64,000 nt of DNA from Pelomonas sp. SE-A7 (GCF_030345705.1 NZ_JAUASW010000001.1:2976001-3040000), one strand, 5' to 3'; positions 43,222-53,131 are shown, numbered from the stretch's first letter. Notes: generated by a model not told the origin, from the sequence alone. Numbers and translations: made by a program.

Positions 43222-45216
43222 TCAAGCGGACAGCAGCTTTTCTTCCGCCAGGGCCAGCGCCTCGGTGACGCCCGAGATCACCAGGGTGTCGCCGGCCTGC
43301 AGCTTGAGCTCGTCTACCGCCTGCACCACGGCGCCGCCGGCCCGGCGGATCGAGACCACGGTCACGCCCACCGCATGCAGGGCCAGGTCGCCCAGGGCCT
43401 CGCCCGCATGGGGGCTGGCCTGGGGCAGGGTGACGGTGCGCAGCCGTGCCTGCTGGCGCTCCTCGATGCCGTCGTCGTCGGCGCCGTGGAAATAGCCGCG
43501 CAGCAAGCCGTAGCGCGCATCGCGGGCGTCGCGGGTCAGGCGGATCACGCGGCGCATGGGCACGCCCACCAGGGCCAGCGCATGGCTGGCCAGCATCAGC
43601 GAGCCCTCGATGGCCTCGGGCACGACCTCGGTCGCCCCGGCGGCGCGCAGCTTCTCCAGGTCGGAATCGTCGATGGTGCGGACCACCACCGGCACCTGCG
43701 GCGCATGGGCCTGCACCAGGTGCAGGATCTTCAGCGCCGAGGGCGTGTCGTGGTACGAGACCACCACGGCGCTGGCACGCGCCAGGCCGGCGGCCATCAG
43801 GCTCTGCACCTTGGCGGCATCCCCGAAGACCACGCTCTGGCCGGCCGCCGCGGCCTGGCGCACCCGGTCGGGGTCCAGGTCCAGGGCCATGTAGGGAATC
43901 TGCTCGGCCTCCAGCAGCGCCGCCAGGTTCTGGCCGCTGCGGCCGTAGCCGCAGATGATGACGTGGGCCTCGTTCTTGATCGACTTCTTGGCGATCGTGG
44001 TCAGCTGCACCGACTGCAGCATCCAGTCGCTGCTGGACAGCTTCATCACGATGCGGTTGCTGTACATGATGAGCAGCGGCGTCGCCAGCATAGAGAGCAC
44101 CATGCTGGCCAGCACCGGGCTGACCCATTGCGGCGCGATCAGGCGGTGCTCGGAGCCCAGCGTCAGGAGCACGAAGCCGAACTCGCCGGCCTGGGCCAGG
44201 TAGAGGCCGGTGCGCAGCGCCGTGCCGGCGGGTGCCTTCATCAAGCGCGCCAGGGCGGCGATCAGGGCCGACTTGGCCAGGATGGGCAGCAGGGTCAGCA
44301 GCAGCACCAGCGGCCATTGGTTGATCACCGGCCGCCAGTCCAGCTTCATGCCTATAGTGATGAAGAACAGGCCCAGCAGCACATCGTGGAAGGGCCGGAT
44401 GTCGGTCTCCACCTGGTGCTTGTATTCGGTCTCGGCGATCAGCATGCCGGCCACGAAGGCGCCCAGGGCCAGCGACAGGCCGGCATGCTCGGTCATCCAG
44501 GCCAGGCCCAGCGTCATCAGGAGCAGGTTGAGCATGAACAGCTCTTCGCTCTTGCGCCGGGCCACCAGGGTGAGCCACCAGCGCATGGCCTTCTGGCCGC
44601 CCCAGAACAGCACGCCCAGCAGGGCCACGGCCTTGACGCCGGCCCAGGCCAGCGACTGCAGCATCACCGTGCCTTCGCTGTTCAATGCCGGGATCAGGAC
44701 CAGCAGCGGCACCACGGCCAGATCCTGGAACAGCAGCACGCTGATCACGCGCTTGCCATGCTGGCTCTCCAGCTCCAGCCGCTCGGCCATCAGCTTGACC
44801 ACGATGGCGGTGGAGCTCATGGCCATGGCCGAACCGAGCACCAGGGCGCCCTGCCAGCCCAGCTCCCAGCGCACGCCCAGCAGGCCGAAGCCCCAGTCCA
44901 GCAGCTCGTTGCCGATCAGCGTACCGACGATGGTGATCACCACCTGGGCCAGACCCAGGCCGAACACCAGGGTCCGCATCGAACGAAGCTTGGGCAGGTT
45001 GAATTCCAGGCCGATGACGAACATCAGGAACACGACGCCAAACTCGGCCAGGTAGCGGACACCGGCCGTGTCCTTGGCGAAGGCCAATGCGTTCGGCCCA
45101 ATCAGCACGCCCACCGCCAGGTAGCCCAGCATGGGCGGCAGCTTCAGCGACCGGCAGACGACCACGCCCAGCACGGCGGCAACGAGGTAGAGCAGGGCCA
45201 GTTCCAGCGAGGTCAT
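43222..45216 (-). CDS. CPA2 family cation:proton antiporter (KefB-like)
   Basis: 664 residues. An N-terminal Na+/H+ exchanger domain (about 1-380; [24 protein letters not shown]) is followed by a RCK/TrkA-N domain with the nucleotide loop [20 protein letters not shown], and a TrkA-C domain at the end ([15 protein letters not shown]). Full Kef systems exchange K+ for H+ and are gated by glutathione adducts. No KefF/KefG-type ancillary gene is next to it. Divergent from the MacA-type gene. Confidence 0.9.
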   Translation of the reverse strand: MTSLELALLYLVAAVLGVVVCRSLKLPPMLGYLAVGVLIGPNALAFAKDTAGVRYLAEFGVVFLMFVIGLEFNLPKLRSMRTLVFGLGLAQVVITIVGTLIGNELLDWGFGLLGVRWELGWQGALVLGSAMAMSSTAIVVKLMAERLELESQHGKRVISVLLFQDLAVVPLLVLIPALNSEGTVMLQSLAWAGVKAVALLGVLFWGGQKAMRWWLTLVARRKSEELFMLNLLLMTLGLAWMTEHAGLSLALGAFVAGMLIAETEYKHQVETDIRPFHDVLLGLFFITIGMKLDWRPVINQWPLVLLLTLLPILAKSALIAALARLMKAPAGTALRTGLYLAQAGEFGFVLLTLGSEHRLIAPQWVSPVLASMVLSMLATPLLIMYSNRIVMKLSSSDWMLQSVQLTTIAKKSIKNEAHVIICGYGRSGQNLAALLEAEQIPYMALDLDPDRVRQAAAAGQSVVFGDAAKVQSLMAAGLARASAVVVSYHDTPSALKILHLVQAHAPQVPVVVRTIDDSDLEKLRAAGATEVVPEAIEGSLMLASHALALVGVPMRRVIRLTRDARDARYGLLRGYFHGADDDGIEERQQARLRTVTLPQASPHAGEALGDLALHAVGVTVVSIRRAGGAVVQAVDELKLQAGDTLVISGVTEALALAEEKLLSA

Positions 45217-45311
45217 GGGGCCCGATGGTAAGGGCTGAGCTTTTTCAGGCCGGCCCGCGGAGTAGGATGCGTCGCGGCCCGGAGCATGGGTCTCGGAGGA
45301 GAACAGACAAG

Positions 45312-46526
45312 ATGCAGAGCAACAACAAGCGGCGCCTGCGCCGGATAGCGATAGCGGCCGGCGTGTTGGCCATCGGTGGTGTCAGCCTGTGGGCCTGGGG
45401 CAAGAGCCATCCGGCCGCGCCCCCGCCACCGCCCTACCGCACGGCGGCCATAGACCAGGGCCCGATCACCCAGGTGGTCAGCGCCAACGGCAACCTGCAG
45501 GCCATAGGCCTGGTGACCGTGGGCGCGGCCGTCAACGGCACGGTGGTGGAACGCCGCGCCGACTTCAACGACCGCGTCAAGAAGGGCCAGGTCTTGCTGC
45601 GCCTGGATGCCACGCCCTACGAGGCGCGGCTGCGCCAGGCGCGCGCCCAGCTGGCCTCGGCCGAGGCCCGCGTGGCCTTTGCCCAGGGCAGCCACGAGCG
45701 CAACGAGAAGCTGCTGGCCCAGGGCTTCATGGGCCCGGCCCAGCGCGACCAGAGCAAGCGCGAGCTGGACATGGCGGTTGCCGATGTCGCCGCCGCCCGC
45801 GGCCAGGTCGAGGCCGCCGAGACCGACGTCGCGCGCTGCGTCATCGTCTCGCCGGTCGACGGCGTCGTGATCAAGCGCAGCGTGGACGTGGGCCAGACCG
45901 TGGCCGCCAGCTTCCAGACGCCCGAGCTGTTCCAGATCGCCCGCGACCTGGGCCGCATGGAGGTCGGCGTCAACGTCAGCGAGGCCGACGTGGGCATGAT
46001 CCGCGAAGGCCAGGCGGTGCGCTTCGTCGTCGATGCCTTTGCCGAGCGCGAGTTCGAAGGCCAGGTACGCCAGGTGCGACTGGGTTCGACCAACCAGTCG
46101 GGCATCGTCACCTACGCGGTGATCGTGGACGTGGACAACCACGAAAGCCTGCTCAAGCCCGGCATGACGGCGCAGGCCCGCATCGTCGTCGCCACCAAGC
46201 CGCAGGTGCTGCGCGTGCCGACGGCGGCCCTGCGCTTCCGCCCGGACGAGGACGCGCTGGCCGCCGCCAAGCCCGCCTCGGGCGCCTCAGCTGCCAAGCC
46301 GGTCGCACCGCCGGTCTCGAACGACGACGGCGTGCTCAGCCAGCTGCGCGGCGGCTCCCGCGTCCACAAGGTCTGGACCCTGGACGACAAGGGCAAGCCG
46401 GTGGCCAACGAAGTCACTGTGGGCTTGAGCAATACCCGCTTCACCGAGCTGGTGAGCGGAAAGCTCAAGGCGGGCGATGCAGTGGTCACGCGCTCGAAGA
46501 ACGCGGGCAAGGACGACAGCAAGTGA
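45312..46526 (+). CDS. Periplasmic adaptor of a MacAB-type exporter
   Basis: 404 residues from the ATG at 45312. An N-terminal membrane anchor (RRIAIAAGVLAIGGVSLWAW), lipoyl halves (VVSANGNLQAIGLVTVGAAV; VVIKRSVDVGQTV) enclosing a helical hairpin, and a beta-barrel and membrane-proximal domain at the C-terminus. It bridges the inner-membrane ABC pump to an outer-membrane TolC-like channel, which is not in this window. It overlaps the ATPase start (GTGA). Confidence 0.88.
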   Translation: MQSNNKRRLRRIAIAAGVLAIGGVSLWAWGKSHPAAPPPPPYRTAAIDQGPITQVVSANGNLQAIGLVTVGAAVNGTVVERRADFNDRVKKGQVLLRLDATPYEARLRQARAQLASAEARVAFAQGSHERNEKLLAQGFMGPAQRDQSKRELDMAVADVAAARGQVEAAETDVARCVIVSPVDGVVIKRSVDVGQTVAASFQTPELFQIARDLGRMEVGVNVSEADVGMIREGQAVRFVVDAFAEREFEGQVRQVRLGSTNQSGIVTYAVIVDVDNHESLLKPGMTAQARIVVATKPQVLRVPTAALRFRPDEDALAAAKPASGASAAKPVAPPVSNDDGVLSQLRGGSRVHKVWTLDDKGKPVANEVTVGLSNTRFTELVSGKLKAGDAVVTRSKNAGKDDSK

Positions 46527-47230
46527 ACCCAGCCCCCCTGATTGAACTGCGGGGGCTCACCAAGAGCTACCGCAGCGGCGAGATCGTGACGCCGGTGCTG
46601 CACGGCATCGACCTGGACGTGGCCCGCGGCGACTACGTGGCCCTGATGGGCGCCAGCGGCTCGGGCAAGAGCACCTTGATGAACCTGATAGGCCTGCTGG
46701 ACCGGCCCGACGGCGGCAGCCTGCGACTGGCCGGTGCCGAGGCGGCCGAGGCCGATGCCAACGAACAGGCCCGCATCCGCAACCGCGAGATCGGCTTCGT
46801 GTTCCAGAGCTTCAACCTGCTCAAGCGCATGAACGTGCTGGACAACGTGGCCCTGCCCCTGGTCTACGCCGGCAGCGCCCGCAGCCCGGCCCGCGAGCGC
46901 GCCGCCGAGATGCTGGACAAGGTCGGCCTGGGCGCGCTGGGCAAGCGCCTGCCCAACCAGCTGTCCGGCGGCCAGCAGCAGCGGGTGGCCATTGCCCGCG
47001 CGCTGGCCAACCGTGCGCCGCTGCTGCTGGCGGACGAGCCCACCGGCAACCTGGACACCCAGACCACTTCCGAGGTGCTGGACGTGTTCGAGCAGCTCAA
47101 CCGCGACGACCAGCTGACCATCGTGCTGGTGACCCACGAGCCCGAAGTGGCCCACCGCGCCAAGCGCCTGGTGCGGCTGCGCGACGGCCGCATCGCCTAT
47201 GACGGCAAGCCCGGCGGGGAGGTGCACTGA
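46523..47230 (+). CDS. ABC transporter ATP-binding protein, MacB/LolD type
   Basis: 235 residues from a GTG overlapping the adaptor stop. Walker A GASGSGKST, Q-loop VFQSFNLLKRMNVL, signature LSGGQQQRVAIARAL, Walker B LLLADEPTGNLD and H-loop VTHEPEV. It is of the LolD/MacB nucleotide-binding class. In E. coli MacB this domain is fused to the permease; here it is a separate polypeptide. Confidence 0.93.
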   Translation: MNPAPLIELRGLTKSYRSGEIVTPVLHGIDLDVARGDYVALMGASGSGKSTLMNLIGLLDRPDGGSLRLAGAEAAEADANEQARIRNREIGFVFQSFNLLKRMNVLDNVALPLVYAGSARSPARERAAEMLDKVGLGALGKRLPNQLSGGQQQRVAIARALANRAPLLLADEPTGNLDTQTTSEVLDVFEQLNRDDQLTIVLVTHEPEVAHRAKRLVRLRDGRIAYDGKPGGEVH

Positions 47231-47231
47231 G

Positions 47232-48446
47232 ATGGGCTTCTGGCAACTGACTCTTGAAGCGCTGCGCTCGCTGCGCGCCAACCGCCTGCGCTCGACCCTG
47301 GCCATGCTGGGCGTGATCATCGGCATCACCTCGGTGGTGCTGATGATGGCCACCGGCGACTGGATGCGCGCCTACATCGACAAGGAACTCTCGCGCCTGG
47401 GCCGCAACCAGCTGCTGGTGTTCCCGGCCGCGGCCACCGAAGGCGCGGTTCGCACCTCGGGCAAGCGGCCGGCGCTGACGCTGGGTGACGCGGAGGCGAT
47501 TTCGCAGCTGCCCTCGGTGCGCGTGGCGGCGGCCGAGATCCGCGGCTTCGTCCAGGTGCATTTCGGCAGCGACAACGAGAACCTCTCGGTGCTGGGTGTC
47601 ACGCCCGACATGCTGGCCCTCAAGGGCTGGCCGGTCGATCAGGGCGTCAGCTTCGACGACAACGACGTGCGCAGCGGCCGCCGCGTGATGCTGATAGGTG
47701 CCAAGCTGGCCAAGAAGTACTACGCCGACCGCGACCCCATAGGCCAGTCGGTTCGGCTGGACGGCCGGCCCTACACGGTGATCGGCGTGCTGGCCACCGA
47801 GGGCCAGGGCCTCAACGGCAATGACGAAGGCGAGCTGGTGCTGGTGCCCATCAGCGTGGCGCCCAGCCGCGAGCGGCTGCTGCCTGGTGTGGTGCATGCG
47901 CTGACGGTACAGGGCCGCGAGGGCTCGGCCATGGTCGACGTGGAGATGGACGTGGCCGAGCTGCTGCGCGACCGCCACCGCATCACCGGCGATCGCGAGG
48001 ACGACTTCCGCACCATCGACCTGGCCGGCATCGCCAAGGCCGGCGCCGCCATTGCCAAGGGCCTGCAGCTGGGCATGGGCCTGATCGGCGCCATCGCCCT
48101 GATCGTCGGTGGCATAGGCATCATGAACATCATGCTGGTCAGCGTCAGCGAGCGGGTGCGCGAGATCGGCATCCGCATGGCCATAGGCGCCAAGCCGCGC
48201 GATGTGCTGGCCCAGTTCCTGGTGGAAGCGGTGGTGCTCTGCGTGTTGGGCGGCCTGGCCGGCCTGGCCCTGGCTTGGGGCGCCGGGGCGGCGGTCAGCA
48301 AGTTCGCCGGCTTCGACATGCCGCTGGCCGTGCGCCACATGGTCGTGGCCGTGGCCTTTGCCGGCAGCGTGGGCCTGTTCTTCGGCTACTACCCGGCTCG
48401 CCGGGCCAGCAAGCTGCTGCCCATCGAATGCCTGCGGCAGGACTGA
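47232..48446 (+). CDS. ABC transporter permease, MacB type
   Basis: 404 residues. MacB/FtsX-like topology: one N-terminal helix (NRLRSTLAMLGVIIGITSVV), a large periplasmic domain (about 50-275), then three helices at the C-terminus (LIGAIALIVGGIGIMNIMLV; AVVLCVLGGLAGLALAWGAG; VVAVAFAGSVGLFFGYYP). It completes a three-gene exporter. Possible cargo: peptides, lipids or macrolide-like compounds. Confidence 0.93.
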   Translation: MGFWQLTLEALRSLRANRLRSTLAMLGVIIGITSVVLMMATGDWMRAYIDKELSRLGRNQLLVFPAAATEGAVRTSGKRPALTLGDAEAISQLPSVRVAAAEIRGFVQVHFGSDNENLSVLGVTPDMLALKGWPVDQGVSFDDNDVRSGRRVMLIGAKLAKKYYADRDPIGQSVRLDGRPYTVIGVLATEGQGLNGNDEGELVLVPISVAPSRERLLPGVVHALTVQGREGSAMVDVEMDVAELLRDRHRITGDREDDFRTIDLAGIAKAGAAIAKGLQLGMGLIGAIALIVGGIGIMNIMLVSVSERVREIGIRMAIGAKPRDVLAQFLVEAVVLCVLGGLAGLALAWGAGAAVSKFAGFDMPLAVRHMVVAVAFAGSVGLFFGYYPARRASKLLPIECLRQD

Positions 48447-48755
48447 GCTGGGACCGAGAGAAGTCCCTGCGGACTTGTCGACGCCCAGCGAAGGCCCGGC
48501 CGCCTGCCAGCGGACGGGCTGAGCCCGCACCGAGAGAAGTCCCTGCGGACTTCTCGACGCCCAGCAAAGGCCCGGCCGCCTGCCAGCGGACGGGCTGAGT
48601 GAGCATTTGTTTGCGCAAACCCGGCCCGAGTAGCACACTCGCCCGACCCTATGCACAAGGCGCATAGGCGCATGTGAACAAGGCTGGGCGCGCGTCTGGC
48701 GCCCGCAGGCCGGTTCGCGATACCGTTCGCGCCACCGAAAATTACGGAGCAGTAC
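48447..48755. promoter_or_regulatory. Intergenic region with tandem repeat and gdhA promoter region
   Basis: 309 bases without a gene. The left half is a 76-base-period tandem repeat (48453-48599). A perfect 12-base palindrome, GTTTGCGCAAAC, follows at 48609-48620. Then comes an inverted repeat, CCTATGC (48648-48654) with GCATAGG (48662-48668). The right part must hold the gdhA promoter; GGAG lies 7 bases before its ATG. Confidence 0.5.
48453..48599. repeat. Two-copy tandem repeat with internal palindromes
   Basis: Copy 1 (48453-48523) and copy 2 (48529-48599) are 71 bases each and differ at two positions. Each copy carries a stem-loop, GAGAAGTCC / GGACTTCTC (perfect in copy 2, one mismatch in copy 1), and a second weaker one with arms GCCCG/CGGGC. 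It is REP-like and lies just past the exporter permease stop. Confidence 0.85.
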
Positions 48756-50027
48756 ATGCCCAACCTGTCCTTTGTTTCGCCCACGCGCAACAGTCCCTGG
48801 GGTACCTACCTGTCCCAGATCGACGCCGTCGAGCCCTACCTGGGTTCGCTGGCACGCTGGGTCGAGACGCTGCGTCGGCCCAAGCGCGCCCTGATCGTCG
48901 ACATCCCCATCGAGCTGGACAACGGCACCATCGCCCACTACGAAGGCTATCGCGTCCAGCACAGCCTGACCCGCGGCCCGGGCAAAGGCGGCGTGCGCTA
49001 CCACCCGGACGTGACGCTGGAAGAGGTGATGGCCCTGTCGGCCTGGATGACGGTCAAGAACGCCGCAGTGAACCTGCCCTACGGCGGCGCCAAGGGCGGC
49101 ATCCGCCTCGATCCCAAGACGCTGTCGCTGAAGGAACTGGAAAAAGTTACGCGCCGGTACACCAGCGAGATCGGCATCATCATCGGCCCGACCCAGGACA
49201 TCCCGGCGCCTGACGTCAACACCAACGGCCAGATCATGGCCTGGATGATGGACACCTATTCGATGAACGTCGGCGCCACCGCCACCGGCGTCGTCACCGG
49301 CAAGCCGATCCCGCTGGGTGGCTCGCTGGGCCGCGTGCAGGCCACCGGCCGCGGCGTGTTCGTGATCGGCCGCGAAGCCATGCGCCGCCTGAACGTACCC
49401 ATGGAAGGCGCCCGCATCGGCGTGCAGGGCTTCGGCAACGTGGGCTCGGTCGCGGCCAAGATGTTCGCCGCCAACGGCTCCAAGGTCGTGGTCGTGCAGG
49501 ACCACAGCGGCACCATCCTGAACGAGAACGGCCTGGACATGGCCGATCTGCTGGACCACGTGGCCAAGAACGGCGGCGTGGCCGGCTTCAAGGGCGCTGA
49601 CAAGATTGACAACGAGAACTTCTGGGACATCAAGACCGATGTGCTGATCCCGGCCGCGCTGGAAGGCCAGATCACCGCCGAGCGCGCCCAGCGCCTGCAC
49701 ACCCGCATCGTGCTGGAAGGCGCCAACGGCCCGACCACGCCGGACGGCGACGCCGTGCTGGCCGACCGCGGCATCATCGTCGTGCCCGACGTGATCGCCA
49801 ACGCCGGCGGCGTGACCGTCTCGTACTTCGAATGGGTGCAGGACTTCTCGTCCTTCTTCTGGACCGAGGACGAGATCAATGTCCGCCTGGACAAGATCAT
49901 GATCGGCGCCTTCAAGGGCATCTGGGAAACCAGCGAGCACCACAAGATCTCGCTGCGCACGGCGGCCTTCACCGTGGCCTGCACCCGAGTGCTGCAGGCG
50001 CGCGAGGAGCGCGGTCTGTATCCCTGA
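48756..50027 (+). CDS. gdhA: Glu/Leu/Phe/Val dehydrogenase (glutamate dehydrogenase)
   Basis: 423 residues. Substrate-binding Lys in [13 protein letters not shown] and Rossmann motif [16 protein letters not shown]. Interconverts glutamate and 2-oxoglutarate with NAD(P) in the cytoplasm. Length and sequence fit the bacterial hexameric type. A strong terminator follows at 50051. A single-gene unit. Confidence 0.94.
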   Translation: MPNLSFVSPTRNSPWGTYLSQIDAVEPYLGSLARWVETLRRPKRALIVDIPIELDNGTIAHYEGYRVQHSLTRGPGKGGVRYHPDVTLEEVMALSAWMTVKNAAVNLPYGGAKGGIRLDPKTLSLKELEKVTRRYTSEIGIIIGPTQDIPAPDVNTNGQIMAWMMDTYSMNVGATATGVVTGKPIPLGGSLGRVQATGRGVFVIGREAMRRLNVPMEGARIGVQGFGNVGSVAAKMFAANGSKVVVVQDHSGTILNENGLDMADLLDHVAKNGGVAGFKGADKIDNENFWDIKTDVLIPAALEGQITAERAQRLHTRIVLEGANGPTTPDGDAVLADRGIIVVPDVIANAGGVTVSYFEWVQDFSSFFWTEDEINVRLDKIMIGAFKGIWETSEHHKISLRTAAFTVACTRVLQAREERGLYP

Positions 50028-50050
50028 TCGTCGGCCCAGCGCTGTTCGAC

Positions 50051-50078
50051 AAGGCCCGCTGTGTGCGGGCCTTTTTCT
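50051..50078 (+). terminator. Rho-independent terminator of gdhA
   Basis: AAGGCCCGC (50051-50059), loop TGTGT, GCGGGCCTT (50065-50073) and a T run. Nearly identical to the terminator at 53132 on the far side of the accessory A-B block. Confidence 0.93.
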
Positions 50079-50250
50079 TTCCCCCTCAAGCACGGGGTTC
50101 GCGCGCACATCGCCCAAAACCTAGAATCCGCCGCGCCCCAGATTGGGGGTGTCATGCACAAGACAGGCCGCTCAGGCTCGCAACGCATGCCGCGAGATTG
50201 ATAGAAACAACAGAGGGAGCCGGCGGGAGCCGGCGCAAAGGGAGAAAACC

Positions 50251-50877
50251 GTGATCAAGAGAATGCGGGCCACACAAGGTGGCCTGGTGGCGGCGTGCGC
50301 GCTCGCCACGTTGAACTGCACGCCAGTGCTGGCACAAAGCGCTTCGGCACCAGCCCGGCCTCCAGTGCATGTCTTGTCAGGGGGCGTCAGCAAGATGGTG
50401 GCGGCCATCAACACGGACAGGTGCCCGATCATCGAAGAAACGGGGCAACCCGACTGCGTGGTCGAGATCGACGGCGGAGGGGGTGGCATCCGGGGTGGCG
50501 GTTCGGGACCCAGCGCGCAGGCACCGGCGCCGGGGCGTGGAGGCCCTACGGCCGGAGCAGGCGGTGGAAGCGCTGTGCCGCCTAAGGCGCCAGAGCCGCC
50601 CAAGAGCCCTGAAGAGAAGAAGAAGGATTGTGATCGGGCTGACGAAACCCGCAAGAAAGCAGCAGAGATCTGGGCGCAGGGATTGGTCACCGTGTGCACC
50701 AATCGGCCGATCACGTCCCAGTTGGCACAGGCCATTCGGGGCGTCTTCGCTGGCATGACAGTCTCTCTGCTAGGCGAACGCGAGCACCAAGCCTGTCTGA
50801 ACCGGCAGTTCGATGTGATCGTCGCCAAGTTTGATGAGATCACGGTGGAATACAACCGTTGCATGAAACTGAACTAG
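50251..50877 (+). CDS. Unknown exported protein A1 (first gene of the A-B module)
   Basis: 208 residues from a GTG at 50251 with AAAGGGAG upstream; an ATG at 50263 is possible. A signal peptide (GLVAACALATLNCTPVLAQS) is followed by a segment with DRCPII and PDCVVEIDGGGGG, a long Gly/Pro/Ala-rich linker (about 75-130), then a helical C-terminal domain with four more cysteines (KKKDCDRADE, LVTVCTNRP, HQACLNRQF, YNRCMKLN). Six cysteines in the mature part suggest disulfides in the periplasm. No known family. A frameshifted second copy follows gene B1. Codon use is more relaxed than in flanking genes. Confidence 0.65.
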   Translation: MIKRMRATQGGLVAACALATLNCTPVLAQSASAPARPPVHVLSGGVSKMVAAINTDRCPIIEETGQPDCVVEIDGGGGGIRGGGSGPSAQAPAPGRGGPTAGAGGGSAVPPKAPEPPKSPEEKKKDCDRADETRKKAAEIWAQGLVTVCTNRPITSQLAQAIRGVFAGMTVSLLGEREHQACLNRQFDVIVAKFDEITVEYNRCMKLN

Positions 50878-50885
50878 GGGCAGCC

Positions 50886-51794
50886 ATGCGTGCCGTTCGA
50901 CGGAACCTATCAGTCGCAGCCGTGATCACCCTGGCTTGCTTGGTACTTGCCCGCTGCTTGCACGGTCCAGTGGGTCAGGTGGACACACCGGTGCCCCGGT
51001 CGCCACCGGTAGCCTCGGCCGATTCACCGGGCTCCGTGGAAGCCTCGCAGGAACCGCCTGTTGGCAATCGCCAGCAGGCGGCGCTGAACACTGCAAAGTC
51101 GTCGGCTCCATTTGAAGAAGCGGACAAGCCGTTTGTCGACCTTGGAACGATGGTGCACAGGGCCCTGGAGACTCGAGACGGCCCTTCGGCAATGCGCGCG
51201 GCCAACAGGGTGCGCGAATGCCAGTTCCTCGAGCTGCATCAGCGTTCTGCGCAGCGCGCCATGCTCGCGACTTCCGACCTGGCCTTGAGACAGCTCCATG
51301 CAGGCAAATTCACGGAGAGCATGGTCAAAGCCAACCAATGCCCGGCATTGGGGGGAGACTTGATGGGCCTGCAACGCAGGTTGCTCGCCATTGCCACACA
51401 AAAAGGCGAGATCGGTGCTGCCGCAGCCTTGCTTGCCATAGAGGGCTCCGGGAGTCCAGCCATGTTCGGCCAGATTGCCATGGATGCGCGGGCGGGTGAC
51501 GTGGAATCCTTGGTTCAGCTCATTTCGCGTTCCACGCAAGCCACTGGGCAAGCGCGCGAACTACACCAGGCCCTGACCCAGGCCTTGTTGGCCGCACGCC
51601 AGGATCCGGAACTGGCGACGCTTGCCAAGGCATATCTCGATGTTGCAACCGGTTGGGCCGCAGCGCGGCAGTCCTCCGATGCGGACTCAGCCTCGGATTT
51701 GGCTCGCAGCATTGCTGCACGGCCGCCTGAAGCTGTCGCCAGGGAAGCCGAGCTGGTGCTCGGGAACATCAGGCGACGCCACGCCGGCCGGTGA
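50886..51794 (+). CDS. Unknown membrane-anchored protein B1
   Basis: 302 residues, ATG at 50886 after AGGGG, 8 bases past A1. An N-terminal hydrophobic anchor (AAVITLACLVLARC; the residue before Cys is Arg, so it is not a proper lipobox), a Pro/Ser-rich linker, then an all-helical domain (about 80-285). It is a paralogue of B2 at 51974: both share an MVHRALETRDG-like helix, a Cys after the next helix (RECQ / RRCG), a second Cys (NQCPAL / SQCQTL) and a common ending (AKAYLDVATGW / ARPYLDLARRVGF). Function unknown. Confidence 0.65.
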   Translation: MRAVRRNLSVAAVITLACLVLARCLHGPVGQVDTPVPRSPPVASADSPGSVEASQEPPVGNRQQAALNTAKSSAPFEEADKPFVDLGTMVHRALETRDGPSAMRAANRVRECQFLELHQRSAQRAMLATSDLALRQLHAGKFTESMVKANQCPALGGDLMGLQRRLLAIATQKGEIGAAAALLAIEGSGSPAMFGQIAMDARAGDVESLVQLISRSTQATGQARELHQALTQALLAARQDPELATLAKAYLDVATGWAAARQSSDADSASDLARSIAARPPEAVAREAELVLGNIRRRHAGR

Positions 51795-51972
51795 GTGCTC
51801 GCTACGAGAAACTGCACGCCAGCGATGGCACAAGGCGCTTTGTCGCCAGACCGGCTGCGTGGTCGAGATCGACGGCGCAATCGCCGCTTGCAACAAGGAC
51901 GCGATGCGAAAGGAGGAGGGGCAGATCTCTGATGCCTTCAAGGTATGCGTCAGACGTGCAGAAGGAGGCTGA
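51795..51972 (+). pseudogene. Decayed second copy of gene A (A2 remnant)
   Basis: Nucleotides about 51795-51860 align with the signal-peptide region of A1 (50294-50362): one frame reads LATRNCTPAMAQG against A1 LATLNCTPVLAQS. The next stretch (GCVVEIDGA) matches A1 DCVVEIDGG but in another frame and after a deletion of about 90 bases. The Gly/Pro linker and most of the C-terminal domain are missing; only ACNKDA...FKVCVRR echoes the A1 tail. The remaining stop (51970-51972) sits 1 base before the B2 ATG, keeping the A-B gene spacing. Confidence 0.7.
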
Positions 51973-51973
51973 A

Positions 51974-52963
51974 ATGCCGATCGCAAAGTTGAATGGAAAG
52001 ACTCGTGCACTAGGTGCCTGCCTGTTGCTTGCACTCGCAGGAGCCGCCCTCTACTTGCTGGCAGGACGATCACCCGTTGATCAGAACGCTTCCTCCCGAC
52101 AGGCCTTGCTGCGTACGGATCAAAGGGCTGATTTTCCACGCCCGGTCAATGGTCAGCCCACTCAGGGCGAGGTGGCGGAGCAGCCGCTGCCTCAGCAAGG
52201 CGGCTCACCCCGCTTGGTCGAGTTGCCGTCAGAGTTCGACCTGGGTCGCTTCCCGCGTGGGCTCAGTGCGCATGTTGACGAGGCCCTCTCCAACCGGCGC
52301 GGGGTGCAAGCACTGGAACTGGCCCGAATCGTTCGGCGATGCGGCACCGTTGATGAACGCATGGACCGTGAGCAGGCCAGCATGGCGGCAGACCGTGATT
52401 TGGTGGCCAACCAGTACCGGTTGGCTTCCTATTCGGCCATGCAGCACTTTCAATCGCAATGCCAAACCCTCAACGGCCAGGGGGACCGACTGCGCGAATC
52501 GCTGTTGCGTGTTGCGTTTGCTGAAGGGGCTGAATCAAGCGCGGCTGAGCTTTTCGGTTCAATCGGTGTCACGGAGCACGATGTCGTCCAGTCCTTGGTG
52601 CGTGACGCTGCCAATGGCGACTTGAGTTCAATCGCTACGCTGACTTCTGTCTTGCGCCCTGAGAGTGCGGTGCCTGCAAAAGAGATCGACAAGGCTCGCT
52701 ACGTGCTCCTGCAAGCAGCAGCACATCCCACGCTCGGTTCAATTGCTCGCCCTTACTTGGACTTGGCTCGCCGGGTTGGCTTCGGCGAATGGCCACTGAT
52801 GCGGGACTTTCCGGAGCCACTCGAGCGTCGATACCAAGCCAGCGTTGTGGGCAAGACCGATGTCGTGAGCCTGGCGGCTGCCAATCTGGATGATGCGGCC
52901 AAAGGCGAGGCTACGGCGACCTTGCAGAAGCTGATCACGCGGGAAACCCGGCCCAAACAATGA
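51974..52963 (+). CDS. Unknown membrane-anchored protein B2, paralogue of B1
   Basis: 329 residues; the ATG at 51974 follows GAAGGAGG at good spacing. A single N-terminal membrane helix (LGACLLLALAGAALYLLAG), a polar Gln/Pro-rich linker (about 35-80), then a helical domain (about 90-300) that aligns with B1 including two cysteines. It is probably exposed to the periplasm and anchored in the inner membrane. No family recognised. Lower GC than neighbours: 36 of 60 bases at 52441-52500 against 41 of 60 at 47281-47340. Confidence 0.65.
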   Translation: MPIAKLNGKTRALGACLLLALAGAALYLLAGRSPVDQNASSRQALLRTDQRADFPRPVNGQPTQGEVAEQPLPQQGGSPRLVELPSEFDLGRFPRGLSAHVDEALSNRRGVQALELARIVRRCGTVDERMDREQASMAADRDLVANQYRLASYSAMQHFQSQCQTLNGQGDRLRESLLRVAFAEGAESSAAELFGSIGVTEHDVVQSLVRDAANGDLSSIATLTSVLRPESAVPAKEIDKARYVLLQAAAHPTLGSIARPYLDLARRVGFGEWPLMRDFPEPLERRYQASVVGKTDVVSLAAANLDDAAKGEATATLQKLITRETRPKQ

Positions 52964-53131
52964 CGCCGTTGGTTCGGTACTGCGGTCGGCCCCATGCTGC
53001 TGTCCTTGCACTATGTCTCGGCACCGAGCGACTGGCCTATGGCAAGAGATCAAGAATCGCTGATGCTTAACTTTCAGCGTCGGCCTAGAACCTGCAGACC
53101 AAGCGCGCGTAGGCGCGGCGCAGCTTGAGGC

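Noticed and set aside
47097..50117. Thousand-codon open frame on the minus strand
   Set aside because: Antisense to the MacB permease and gdhA and crossing the intergenic repeat; composition is typical of antisense GC-rich frames, with no recognisable motif.
51622..51972. Open frame of 116 codons ending before B2
   Set aside because: Its first half is out of frame with B1 and only the last about 55 codons resemble gene A; treated as a pseudogene remnant, not an intact gene.
52964..53131. Possible RNA gene between B2 and its terminator
   Set aside because: No tRNA-like cloverleaf, promoter or conserved structure could be made out; it is more likely a 3' untranslated region.
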